DNA of 64,000 nucleotides from Theristus sp. LFF4_11 (taxonomy: Eukaryota; Nematoda; Chromadorea; Monhysterida; Xyalidae): NCBI GenBank assembly GCA_030248135.1, contig JASANC010004997.1, positions 116,256-180,255 on the forward strand, read 5' to 3'. The notes under the pieces were generated by a model that worked only from the letters and a program-made list of their open reading frames with translations, did not search any database and was not told where the DNA came from. Positions 21,993 to 42,002 of this stretch are shown here, piece after piece. The stretch's first letter is position 1. The number at the start of each line of letters is the position of its first letter. Made by a program: the position numbers and the translations under genes.

Positions 21993-23037
21993 CGTTTCGA
22001 TTCAGTCACCATCGGCTTCCGATTTCAATCAAAAATTTTTCGACAAAATAAACAACACTATAAAATTGAACTAATCACGTTCGCAAACAACCACGTGGTC
22101 ACCGCTTCTAGTCTGAAACTGTAACCATCAACTTCTTGTCGCAGACCGGTCAACGTCTAAAATAATTTCTCGCGTGAAAACTGAAACGCGTGATTGAAAT
22201 GGAAAAAATATAGCCTACAACGCAGAACGCTATAATTTTATTTTCAACTCATCTTCAGTGCTTGTTTTAAAATAAGTGACATTGAAGAGAAACAACAAAA
22301 GAATGGACGGAACAATGGGAATACAATAAAAAGGTTGCAAATAAAACATTTTAAAAATTATATAAGTGATACGGCCAATGATCAACAGAGAATGTCAGAC
22401 AGAACAAATATATAATCAATATTGAAACAAAAATCAAGCACCCCAAAAATGGCAGGTAAACAAATTGAACATCTCAGTTTCAAGAAAACAGATCAATCAA
22501 AATATAAAAAAAACAGCTCGTGTGAAGCGACTCTTGAATCCAAAATCAAGTCACCAGTAGCAAAAATTTTCGAACGAAATCAACAGTCAAGAGACCCGAA
22601 CTTCAAATCATCAAGCAAGGGATATCTCTCTCATTTCAACAACCGTTTGATTGAGTCAACAAATATCATTTCAAAAGTGAGTGACATTCAAACAAACACA
22701 GGCACGTCGGCAAGTAAATTCCAACCTTGAGAAATAAAGGCCGAAATAAAATACAACGTACATTTTCTGTGGTCTGAACAACAAAAATAATTGAAAAGGG
22801 GATCGAAATTTACACGACTGCAAACTGGCTACAATTTGAGACCATTTCAAAAGCACATAATCAATCAACCCAGTTCCCAGATGTACTAAATTTTTTTGAT
22901 ATTGTTCAAAACATTACGTCATTGAGTTCTAAAAACACGGTCAAAGAATCGTACGGATAAAAATCGACTTTAAAACAAAAACAAACGCTCTAAAACTCAA
23001 CAGCAACCAATCATCACATCACGTTCGGCATCGCCTC
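21993..23037. other. Spacer between MELK 3' end and IVD start
   Basis: About 1 kb of A-rich DNA. A minus-strand AATAAA (plus-strand tttatt at 22237-22242) may end the MELK transcript. An open frame on the plus strand (22422-22727) is lysine and serine rich, starts from TTG and looks like a by-product of composition. The IVD promoter must lie in the lower part. Confidence 0.55.
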
Positions 23038-30892
<7,855 letters not shown>

Positions 30893-33800
30893 CTAATCCT
30901 CAATCGAGTTGTCCTGCTCAAAGCGATCCAGCTCTTCATTGATTGCTTCTTGCAGTTTTCTGCGTTTTTCTGTGTCATCGCCGTCTCCCTAAATCATTGA
31001 GTTTGCAATTGAAATTTTCAGTCTAAACTTGGTGACATTGTTAGTATAAACGTAAACGCACTTTGGCAATTTCTTTCATGATTCCAAGGATTCGTTCGCG
31101 GTGTTTCATTTTCATTTTGTCCAACGACGACAGTTTGTGAATGGCAGCATCGATCTTTGTGACGACAGTCGTGATTGAGTGCTCGATTCGATCAACGCGC
31201 CGGGTCATTCTAAAACAAGCATTAAAATCATTTTCATAAATGCCAAAATTCCTTGTTTAAAATTCAAGATCCCAAGGTTAACCAAAAATCAATTCGACTT
31301 CAATCAGATTTCAACGTACACGTTGAATTCTTCAAGTGCAATCGATCCAACTCCGCCCGATTCAACACCCAACAGATCACCGGCTCCGTCTTCATCATCT
31401 CCGAACCGGGAGCGTGCCGACAGAAGCATTCCCGGATCGTCTTCTAGTCCCAACTAAAAGGAAGTAGAGTTTTTATTGAATCACTACAAGTTTAGTAACG
31501 ATCATCAAAGTGGGCAAAAACCGGACACCACCAACCCCAGTTCCTTTCAAATCCAACTCTAAATTCCGTGCTTCTTCTGGATCTAGCGTTCGATCGCCGT
31601 CCAAATCATACTTTGCAAACATTGCCTCGATTTCTTGGTCGGCATAGCCACGTCTAAAGGTTTTTGTTTTTTAAATCAAAACTGAAAGTATATATAAGCT
31701 AAACTAAATCAGCTTAAAACATGTTTTTCATGAAACACTTGTTTACTTTTTTAGTTGCTCTCTCCACTCATCAAACGTGATCTCCTTGTGCTGCTGCGCG
31801 CCATCAGCGTGTAACACGGCCTGGATATCCACGATTCGATCTTTCTTCAAGTTCAACTTACGCAGCATGTTGTAGTACGACTGAAAACAAAACAAACCAA
31901 CGAGTAATAACACTCGTACGTTAGTGATTTGAAAGCAATTGACGTGTCATTAAAAACTGTGAGAAGAGAAACTGCACCCGTTTGAAATAATCTCCCAATT
32001 CAAACTCGTTCTTTTGCGTCGCCAGTTCTGCCTTGACCTCAGCATAGGTGTCGTTGATGATAGCGAGAAACATGTTCTGTAACGAACAAGGAAATCCAAT
32101 TCAAACTACCTCAAAATTTTCGTTTTGAAAGGTATTTGTAGTCCCAAACTGACCAGCAAGATGAAGAACACGAAGAAGATGTAGGTCAAGAAGAAAATCG
32201 GTCCTAGCACTCGGTTGGCAGCCTCCATTTCACGAAAGTTGAAATCGCCCAAAATCGTTCGCAGCAATGTGAACACAGAATTGTAGAAAGTCGAGAAATC
32301 GCGGACCTTAAAGATGTTAGTTTTTCATCTATTTTCATTCTGCTATTTGAAGCAGCCTAATCAGAAATTTTTAGAACCTGTGTTCCAAAGATCAAGTATC
32401 CCAGCTGAGCGTAGGCAAAGAAGAAGATGAAGAACATAACAGCGAAACCTCCAACATCCTTGGCGCAGCGACTCAAAGTCGAACTGAGTTGGCTCATTGT
32501 TTTGTTAAAGCTGATGTATTTGAAAATCTGAAAACGTTACATTTTGAGAGAATCGGTGAACCGAAGTCAATCTAACTCGAACCGTCTCGATACTCTCAGT
32601 CAAATTAACATATCAATGGTTGATTCAATTTTTTGAAACGATAAGCCGTTATCTGACTTATGCATGTCTGCATGCACATTTTTATAACAAAAAATAACAA
32701 AACCAAACCTTAATCCACGCGACGAACACCATGATAGCAATTGCGTCGTTGAACAGATTTTGAGCGAAACTCAAAAACTCAAAGTTCGCATACGTGTCCG
32801 GATTACTGAGCAGTTCGTCCAGTTTTTGTTCGGTCATCAGCGTTCGGTAGATGGTAAAAAAGATGCACGCCAAAGCGATCTGAATTTATTTCTCCTCCAT
32901 AGTAATCCACCCACAATTTTTTTTCAAACTTCTAGGCTCTGAGAGGGGTCTAACCTCCCTAATGTACCCAATCAGCGTGCCACATTTTTAATGTTTTGGT
33001 GGCACAAACTGCACAGGTTTGTTTCTTTTACTTTAAAAAAAATTTACTTACACCAATAACAGTGACATCAAGAATGTTCCAAAAGTTCCGGAAATACGAG
33101 AAATGCCACTTCGAGATTTCGATTGATTCCTCGATGATGTAGTAGATGATGAACAGGACGAACGTAACTAAAATATTCTTTTTTTGTTTTGAATCCACTT
33201 CTTTTGTTTAAATTTTTTGTTTGTAGAAAAACTCTGCACCGACTTTCGCAGCCAAAAATGATGTAGTCCAATGTTGACACATATCGTATAAGTTTTACTG
33301 TTCGAAACTGGGAACTCTGCACAATGCCACCAGTTAACGGCATTTCGAAAACGAGTCTGAAGAAAAACGAAAATCGAACAATCGTTTCAAATTGAAAAAC
33401 AGATGATGTCAACGTGCTAGCCCTCCACCTGCATTCAATAGCACGCAAAACGTTGGCGTTTTTGTCAGCACTTACTTGACGACACAAAACAGATTGATGT
33501 TTGCATTGTAGACTGTGAAGTCAACCATCACAACGCGTGTGCCACGGTCCATCCAGCGGTTCATCTATAAAATTTGCAAAAAAAGATAATTTTTTGTGAA
33601 ACTTTTTGCCAAAATAAAATTTTCCGTACCTTTAGATGGTCAATCATTGCAAGTGATTCATTCTTCCAAGCGCCCAACACCTGATAGAAACCAGTGGTTG
33701 GGTAAGACGAGATTAGCCCCGCCGTTGAGGAAGCGTCAATTTCTTCGTTCCAGACCCAACTAAAAACGAAATGAAAAGATCCATTCGTTTTCAATTGCGA

Positions 33801-35331
33801 GTACCAATTTAAGCTGATATCGGGATCAGTTATAGCACTGGTCTAAACCGACACTTACGCAGTTCCGTTTTTCGGCCCAAAAGACGCCTTGTCCTCGCTA
33901 CTCGGCCAGTAAGCGTCGTAGCAGCTTTTGATTTCGGTCGCGAATTTTGCTGGCACAATACAGGAGTCATTTCGGACTTTTAACGTTCTGAAAGGTTGGT
34001 CTGGACTTATTTGTTACATGTACAGTAGTCGTCAAAAAGCGCTCATAAAGTGTTATAATGTTAGGAAGACAAGACTTTTAATGAAAATTTACCGAATGCG
34101 AGGGAGGCCAAGCATTTTGTTCTCAAAGAATATAAAGCCGCGTTGATCGGGTGTGATGTCCTTTTGATCGTACCATTTTTCCCAGTATAGTCCGTTCAAC
34201 ATTGGGCCTTCCATGTACTAAAGATTGGTAAAAAGTAAAAGATGCTGCTAAATACCTAAATTGAAAAAAATCAAACCTTATAAAGCTTAAAAAACTATAT
34301 TTAAGCAGCGAACCTCCCACAACTCTTCCATTGAGCGAACTTCTTCCACCGGTGGTTCCTTCTCCAGAAACAGTTCCGACATCACCTTTGTGAAGTAGAA
34401 CATGCTCGTGCTGGTCATACCGAACGTGACTGAAAAAAATTAGATCATGTTAAAGATAACGTACAAAGCATTGAAAGTACAACTACGAAAAGCTTTGATT
34501 TTCAAATTGTAACTTACTCAGACAAAGCAGTCCGAGAAAGATCACGTAGATGATCAGTTCACGAAGCGTTGTCTTGATGTACAATTCTCGATCGAACGAC
34601 GTGTCCTCAGTGTGCTTCGTTTGCCAGATTGCTGAAATCGCATTTTAGAAAGTTCGCTTTAATTTTGTTTACAATTGGACATTGAACATGATAAAGATGA
34701 CACTTGTGACGGAGTTGCCGTACCGCGAATGCCCCTCTTGAACTTGAACCAGCAGCCTTCGTTGCCGACCTGTTCACCGTGACGATGTGCCACACGAACG
34801 TTGCCTCGGGCGTCGTACGACTAAAATGGGAGACAGAACGGTGAAGCCAGAGAGCGTTTTTGTGAGGATGGAACATTGTTTTAGAAATATTTATTATGGA
34901 AACATTTCCTTATGTTCTTAAAATATTCCTAAATTCTTCTTGCATTGTTTTTACCGGCAAATCGGGTCCCCTTCGAAGGGTTAGCATTCGACCTCTAACT
35001 AAAGCAAAAAAACCGTACTTCCTAAAATACATTTGTTAAACAGTTTTTTCTTTTCAAAAAAGAACCGTCAAACAACAGCAGCAGTGCTCACCTCCGATTC
35101 CATAGCGACCGGCTGTTCTTGTCCGTCGTACGGGTCCGGCGGCTCCTTGCCCTGCATCGAAAGCGTGTCCGCGACATCGTAGGGCGCCAGCATCTCAGGC
35201 TCCTCCTCCTCCTGCTCACTCTCGTGTGCACCGCCGTCCTCCGTCGACCGTGTCGGCGGCCCCTGTTCATCCCAGGCTGACTTTGCCGAGCTTGCCCTCG
35301 ACGCTGTCAGCTCCTTCTTGTCGTCCGCCAT
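30893..35331 (-). CDS. PKD2: Polycystin-2 (TRPP cation channel)
   Basis: Six-TM TRP cation channel, often ciliary or ER. Model 823 aa (human 968, C. elegans about 716). Exons: 35331-35092, 34820-34724, 34631-34518, 34429-34314, 34217-34093, 33987-33859, 33759-33630, 33564-33476, 33356-33244, 33167-33052, 32879-32709, 32527-32378, 32306-32154, 32076-31978, 31880-31747, 31653-31536, 31453-31320, 31209-31062, 30988-30893. It starts with an acidic N-terminal tail, then TM1 ([14 protein letters not shown]). The extracellular TOP/polycystin domain spans exons 4-8 ([16 protein letters not shown]-like [27 protein letters not shown]). Next come S2-S6 with pore filter ILGDFNF and the post-S6 stretch [19 protein letters not shown]. 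An EF-hand has loop D675-E686 ([12 protein letters not shown]). The C-terminal coiled coil is [17 protein letters not shown]. Introns are short and nearly free of repeats. Confidence 0.97.
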
Positions 35332-37223
35332 TGTGATTGTTGTTGTGGTCTTTGTCTTTTTCTTTTTCTTTTTCTTTGTCTTTGTTTTTGTCTTTGTTCT
35401 GCTGCTGTTTGTTTGCGCTGGATTTGCTGGCCGATGTTGGTGGTCGTTTATTAGCTGATGCTTGCTTGTTTGATTGTTGTTCTTGCTCTTGTTTCACCAG
35501 TTGCGAATAGGATCTCTGCCAAATGGTGATCATTTATGTCATTTTGTATTTACTGAAAACCGATTAGGAAGTGTAAAGAAAACAAAAATAAACACGTCAG
35601 CTATGGCTACATCTTGTTTCATTGTTAACTCTATAACATTGAGACTTCGATGAACTTGCTGATTTGCTCAAAAACAACCGTTATAATTGACAACGTTGAA
35701 AACGTGGCATTATAACAAGACAAAGCCATAGCCAGTTTAGTAGTGCGGGGTCTCTAAGCGACATGGACAACCCATAGACCAGCAACCAAATTGATGCCTT
35801 TCTCTCGTGTTGGCGTGTATTCATTGAAAGTTGAGATCATCAGGAGCTTGACAACGGTTGCTCCGATAACAATTTATTGATATTGCTTAATTATCGGTGA
35901 TATGGATCCCAGAATGAGTGCTTGATGGGATCACACTGTTCAAAACATGCCCATTCTGTACTGGAATCGATTTATTTGATGTTAGATTAAGCTCGTTGCT
36001 TGTTGTTTTATTATCATTGTTGGTTGGAGTTGAATGTTATTGATAGTGTTTTGGAAGCCTGAACCAACTGCACAAAGTTAGCACTGCAGCGGGTTATGCC
36101 AGCCTTTTAGGCTAACCAAATGAGTTTAGCCCATGGCTATGACTAAAATCAATATACATGAATTACAGTAAGTGATCGATGTCAACCCCAAGTGATATAC
36201 GGTAGTTGGGCAGACTTTTTTTGTATTATAATATGTTTTTGAACGCAACCCACTAGAATGGACATGAAACATACAAAGGAAACCACTCAGAATCATTCAC
36301 ACAAAAGTTCAATATTTTTTGTTATTCAGTGTGCCTCAATCAATCCCACAACTGTTGGATCTGAGGTGGTGTAATAGTTCGCCCGAAAAAGATATTTTCC
36401 ATCGCTAACTCACATGTGCGTCATAAAAACATTGAAATTTGCGAACATAATAAAGAAACAATTTCCCTGAAATTAAAACATAGTAATATCGTCATTGCGC
36501 GGAAATGCGCAACGAAACCCACGTTCATGTTTTTTTTTGTCGTCGCACGTGGGTGTAAAACTAACAACGGAGCGCATGAAACACGACATAAACATGCACA
36601 CACATGTCCAGATTAATGCAAGAAATGAACTGCGCTGATGAAAACATACCTACTTTAAAAATTTGCTTTTGAATGACTCCCACCACACCAAAAACACGTC
36701 GACGCAACTCTCGATGCAGTTGTTATGATGACAACTTTGTCACACTTTGACTGCCGTTTTTTTCACTCATTTTTGCTTTTTCCACCATTGTATGTGCTGC
36801 TTAACAGCAGACTTATTCAATATAAAACACGCGAATATATTTTCCACCCAGTTTTCAGTGCGCGCATGTGCACAACGACGACCTCCCCGAAACGAACGAC
36901 AACGAACGAACATAAACGACTCTTCTCGCGTTGCTTTTCCGAGACGAGAATAACGAACTAGTAATTTCTTAGAGGAAAACTCGAATAAAAATAAAAATTT
37001 CTCGAATTTCTTCAAAAGCGATTGACATTATACTCGGTTGGAAACTGTGTCAACTGCGCTCGACTGACCGCCGCGGCTACTTTCTCCATTGAAAAGTGTT
37101 TTTGTCGAAGAAAAAGTTCAGGAAAGTTTCAATAATAAGTGTCGCTTGACGGACGAGTCCCCCACACCGAAGGCATAATACTGATATCATTTGACTACGC
37201 CTTAACGAACGTACAGTGCTGCA
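35332..37223. other. Bidirectional intergenic region (PKD2 minus / secreted gene plus)
   Basis: Holds the PKD2 5' UTR side (35332-35540, with a tctttttctttt run) and the upstream region of the gene starting at 37224. I see no convincing coding frame, RNA gene or clear repeat. Putative promoters cannot be pinpointed. Confidence 0.55.
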
Positions 37224-40200
37224 ATGTCCATCACGACAAGCTCCATCACAGTCTTTCTGACCGTGCTAACGGTGGACGCACAACATCGCCTGCCGAATCC
37301 GCACCAAACCTCCGGAGTGCGCCTGATCGCCAGCACATGCAACTACACGTCCTACATCAACAGCGGCAGCAAGGATCTCTGGTATGAGCACGACTACTTG
37401 CCGGGCTACTGCGAGGCGCCGCAGTCCTCGTGGCGACGACAGGCGTGCTGCAATTGTTTAGTGATACACCCGAACGAGCTGTGTCGGCCGGGCGCCGCGG
37501 CACCAGCCGAGTGGCCGGACACGGAGACGTTGACAAACATGGAGGGACTCGTTAGACTCCGCGTGCAGTACAGTCAACCGATGGAGTATTGGTTCTGCTG
37601 TAACAAGGCGTGGTTCGATAAGCAGCAGGAGTCGTACAGGGTCAGTCGCTATTGCGATGCGTTTGTCGTTGCTTTTGTTGTGGTGCTTTTGTGCTACGGT
37701 CGTCACTCAAATTGATCGGATTTTGTTTAGTAGCGGCGTAGTGTACTATGGCCTATTTTTTTAAACGTGTCCCACTGAAATGACGTCATGTGCCACAAAA
37801 CATGCGCTTGCCGTTCACTGCAAACCAGACTTTCCGTTTAGCCGATTTCTTCCTGTAAACAAATGGTGAATGTCGAATCAGTCACATCAAACTGACATTT
37901 TAGTGCCTGTACTTTGACAAACGGGCGTTTTTAAATAAAATGACGTCACGTTAGTCAGGACACGTTTGAATAAATCCACAATAGTAACTTCTCTTCCAAT
38001 GTGCCAAGCCGTTCTAGGTCACTAGTACCTGAAAGCAACAATACTAATACACTAAACATGCGTGAGCGGCGCTGCGCACAAAAAAATCTTGAAAATCTGC
38101 AATATTTCAGAACCACTGGACCCGTGAACTCGAGGAAGTCGAGAAAAGGCGTCTGAACGCCACCCTTGATCACACGATCGCCAACATCGCCGACGTGCTG
38201 GCTGACATCAAGAAGAAGCAAAACCTCGAACAATCCAGCAGTAACAATAACAACAGAAATAACCATCTGAAGTTTGATAATAGATCAGGTGGAAGAGTGG
38301 AAGAACATCATTTCGAAGAAGGAAACGACGCTGTCCTGTTAGAGAAACCGTTTAGTAGCAAAAGACGGCCACAGGTGGTTCGAACGACAACTACATCAAC
38401 GACGACAACAGAAAGGTGGAGAACGACAACGACAGAGAAACCAAAGGTGACACATTGAAAAACGGCGGGCGCAACCCAGTTTTCTTTAACCACCATACTC
38501 TTATTGCCGTATTCCCTTTTCGTGGAAAGAGGCGGAGTAATGGTGCACAAAACTGCGGTCAGATAACGCTTTTCAATTTTGCTGATTTCAAAATGCCGCG
38601 CAGCGGTGAAACATCTTTTCTATCTGTGTGCGCAACCGCATATTACGACACGTTCAGTAAGAATGATAATATGTTGTTTTACGCTGTTTCAATTTTCAGC
38701 GTTGTATAAATGAGAATGACATGTGCCCCACATGGCAGCACAGCGGATATTGTGACACGAATCTTTGGGTTTACAAGCACTGCGCGCTCTCCTGCGGCAA
38801 TTGTGAACGTCAGTTTTCTTTTTCGGATTTCAAAGAGTTTTATTTAAATATGGATTGGTATTTTGTTTCTATCTGCAGGGATTCTCTTCCATCACAATTC
38901 ATACTTCTGGTATTTCTTTGCAGACGGCTACAAATTCGCCACGACCACTCCACGACGTACGACCACCACGACACCACCCACAACCTCCACCACCGCCACC
39001 ACCACCACACGTCGCCATCCACCACCGAGCGTAATAACGCCAAGATGGGCACAACGGCACCACCACCACCACCACCACGAAAGCCGCCGCCTTCAACCGA
39101 CCACCTCGACCACTGAAATGCCGTTTGTGCCGGTGTCCGTCTGTAAACGGTCGAACGCACCACTGAACCAGTGTCTCGTCGGCTATGCGCCCGCGCAGCT
39201 GCGGTGGTACTTCGACGAGGAACATTTCGAGTGTCTCGCGTTCTGGGACAAATCGTGCGCGGAAGACGGCGATCGGCCGAATCGCTTCGACAGCTGGGTG
39301 CAGTGTGGACAGGCGTGCAAGGCTGGTCGGTCATTGAAAAGTTACAGTTATAACTTTTAAAATAGAGTAATAGATTGATTTCACTGTGAAGCAAAGCTGC
39401 GCGTCATTGTTTTCTTTGAGAAGAAGTCATCATGATAAACTACGAGTTAATCATAAACTATAAACTATCATTCCCTGTGAACAAGCAGTCTTCATTAGAA
39501 ACTAGGTTTTCTTGCAAACAAAAAACAGCTTTTTTTGTTCAGCGGACGCTCCATCCTGCGTCGCGAACAAGCCGCCGGCGCAGCGAAACGGCAAGCCGAT
39601 CCTATGCAATCAGAACGGTCCCGCGGATCAGTGCCCGTCCGGCTACCGCTGCGTGCAAGGGGCGTTCTTTGCGATGTGCTGCAATGCGAACAACGAAGGT
39701 CGCTTAGCGCACTGTTTTAACGCGTTCAAATATCCGTCGGACAACCGGAATCCACCGTCACCGACACCAGCAAGAAGATGCCCACCGAATGTGCACAGAG
39801 TCAGAGACATTGGAAACACCGCGAGAAATAGTTGGCTGAAAATTAGCCAGAAAACTAGACGGATAGCCGTTCGAAGCGTTTTTCAAACGTATGTGTTGAT
39901 GAGAGTGGAACTTGTTGAAGATTTGTCTGCTTCTCTTTTTTACACTCGATGAACCACTATAATTTCCTGTGCTTCTCTCGGTGGGCATATTTCTGGCACT
40001 ATGCTGGTGGCGGTTTGTTTCAGCCTTTTTATTTAATTTTGTGTTTTTCGTTCTTTAAAATATACTCGAACGAGCTCGCTTCCAAAAGGAAAGTGATAAT
40101 TTAACAAAAAACTTGTTTCAGACGTCTACGATCGCAACTACAATCCGCACTGTTCCTCGGGGCGCACGTTGGAGCAGTTTGAAGACCACGGAACTGTTAT

Positions 40201-40428
40201 GCCACTTTTAGGTAAAAAGTTTGCGTTCAAAATCAGAAACAAATTTTAAGGACGAAAAGAATTATTTTTTGAACAATTTTAATTCATGGAGAACTTTTAG
40301 GGCATAATTGCGAAGATCGCTTCTGTTCTCCATCGTCGGTCTGCATTCAGCAGGAGAAGTTCGCGCATTGCTGCAGCAGTGAATCGTTGCCGATCAGACA
40401 GCCGGACTCAAACGGAGTTTTCACGTGA
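37224..40428 (+). CDS. Secreted protein with ShK, Kunitz-like and lustrin-like cysteine domains
   Basis: Model of 545 aa, exons 37224-37640, 38111-38446, 38700-38808, 38924-39325, 39543-39698, 40122-40211 and 40301-40428; phases agree. A signal peptide (MSITTSSITVFLTVLTVDA) precedes a Cys-rich N-terminal domain with CCNCLVIHPNELC and YWFCCNKAW. A charged helix (RELEEVEKRRLNATLDHTIA) and Asn/Thr-rich linkers follow. The third exon is a ShK-type six-Cys module (CINENDMCPTWQHSGYC, HCALSCGNC). The fourth has a Thr/Pro-rich linker, a run of seven histidines and a Kunitz-like domain (VCKRSNAPLNQC, RWYFDEEHFEC, WVQCGQAC) with wider cysteine spacing than BPTI. The fifth resembles lustrin cysteine-rich domains (CPSGYRC, FFAMCC). 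The last two add more Cys pairs. An extracellular matrix or protease-inhibitor role is plausible from the domains but unproven; I do not recognise a named orthologue. Confidence 0.85.
37745..37965 (+). repeat. Dispersed repeat (family R1), copy 1
   Basis: About 220 bp beginning ctatggcctatttttttaaa, with cgtgtcccactgaaatgacg and gcaaaccagactttccgttt inside. It recurs in the same orientation at 47003-47215. It lies in the first intron of the secreted-protein gene. No terminal repeats are obvious. Confidence 0.85.
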
Positions 40429-40798
40429 TGATACGGGAACAAAAAAAACTTTAAAGGAAAAAATATGTTCATCCAGTTTTATGTATTTTCATGATGGTGG
40501 ATCTTGTCATCCTGACTTGTGGTGCATTTCTTGCAGTTTCTCAATGAGAAAAGCTTTACTACTTTTGATGAAATTCTTGAAAACACAGACTTTATTTTGC
40601 TAAACGTTGTTTTTGTACTGAACAATTTTGTATACAAACACTGAATTGTCTGCATAAAACGAATCTTCTATTACGGGTGGCGCAACGTGCTTTCAATTAC
40701 AACAATACACCACGTTTTTATCATGAAAACAAGTAAGAGGCGACCAAACATAAAAACTATACAAGCATATTGACGAACGAGAACGAACGGTGATTTTT

Positions 40799-40905
40799 GG
40801 CGATGTTTTTAGCCAGGGCTAACCCGGAAAAGCGTACAGTACAACGTCGAGTAGGGCGCCCACCGAGTTTTCTTTTAAGTGCCTGCACCCCTCGGTGGCA
40901 CCCCT
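40799..40905 (-). mobile_element. tRNA-derived SINE (family S1), truncated, minus orientation
   Basis: Shows ggcgatgtttttagccaggg, ctaacccggaaaagcgtaca, gtagggcgcccaccgagttt and aagtgcctgcacccctcgg. The tRNA-like head is missing. Confidence 0.85.
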
Positions 40906-41081
40906 GAAAATTTCCCCGTTCACTTCACATTTCAAAATCGGCAGGTCTCCTTAGCCCAAAACAGTGAAAACACTTACAGCTGTAGTTGCTGCGAGAGCTT
41001 GCGAGAACTGCTCTTCAAAACACCATGTCTGGACTTTGGACACGTATTGAAAAAACGTACCAGTCGGCAACCCTTGTTGGC

Positions 41082-41172
41082 CCGGTCGGTCCCCCCTTCC
41101 CCAAGACACTTCCCCAACATAAAAGTTTCAGGTTCAGCCAACTAGGCTATCTGCCAAAGAGGGTTCGCTCGA
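41082..41172 (-). repeat. tRNA-like repeat (family S3?), copy 1
   Basis: On the minus strand ggcagatagcctagttggct plus gaacctgaaac resembles a tRNA 5' half with an A box. A related segment is at 41935-42002. The B box is not clear. It could be a third SINE family or the end of a larger element. Confidence 0.4.
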
Positions 41173-41934
41173 AATAGATAGCTGGCTCAGAATTTTTTTC
41201 CAAATAGCAAATGGCTGAGCCGATACTTCAAGTAGCGAGAGAGCGGCGATTTACTGGACTGGAAAAGCAGCCAGAAGCACGTGAAACTCGGCACCTTGGC
41301 CTCGTCGCAATCCGCGCGACGCGTCATCGCCCATTGGCTGACGACGTTCAACTCTCGGCACATCCTCAGCCGGACACTTGACTGCTGGTCGCTGCGCTTA
41401 TGGTACGCCAAACTCGGCTGCGTGAACGGTTGTCTCCATCTCGTCCATCGAACGTCCCAAGTGCTGCGAGCCATTTCCTCCCGCGGTTGCTCGTCTTACT
41501 ACACCCCCCCCCCCCCAACCAAGTCGACACCCCCCCCCCCACCCGGGCAAACCTCCCCCCCCCCCAAATTTTGGTCAAAATACCCCCCCCCTCTCGAATT
41601 TGGGGGGCCGGACTAGGGTTAGGAAAAAAAAATCCGGATTTTTTTTTAAATTAAAAAAAAATTAAAAAATTTTTTTTACAAGTTAGGTTTGTTCGAAGCG
41701 TCTCGTCGAGCTGAGTTCATCTAGACTATTTTCAGAACGATCCGGAAAACTATAAGAGCGAAAATCGTGTTTTATTGAAATTATGTCCATTTCATAGAGG
41801 GAAAGTTGCATTTTCAACAGTAAAACAGGACAATTTTCGACGTGTACTTGAATATTGAACCGTTCTTAGTTGTTCCTCTTTAGAAAATTACCAAAATTTG
41901 ACTGTGTTCAAAAATTCCTGTTTGCTGTCTGTCG

Positions 41935-42002
41935 ACCCGGTCGCCCCCCCCCCCAAGACACTTACTTTCAGGTTCAACCAGCTAAGCTATCTGCCACATG
42001 GC
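41935..42002 (-). repeat. tRNA-like repeat (family S3?), copy 2
   Basis: The plus strand reads cccaagacacttactttcag then gttcaaccagctaagctatc, close to the copy at 41082-41172 (ccaagacacttccccaacat..., gttcagccaactaggctatc). Confidence 0.4.

Noticed and set aside
22422..22730. 102-codon plus-strand frame rich in Lys, Ser and Asn between IVD and MELK
   Set aside because: It starts from TTG, composition follows the A-rich DNA, and no domain, signal peptide or neighbouring exon supports it.
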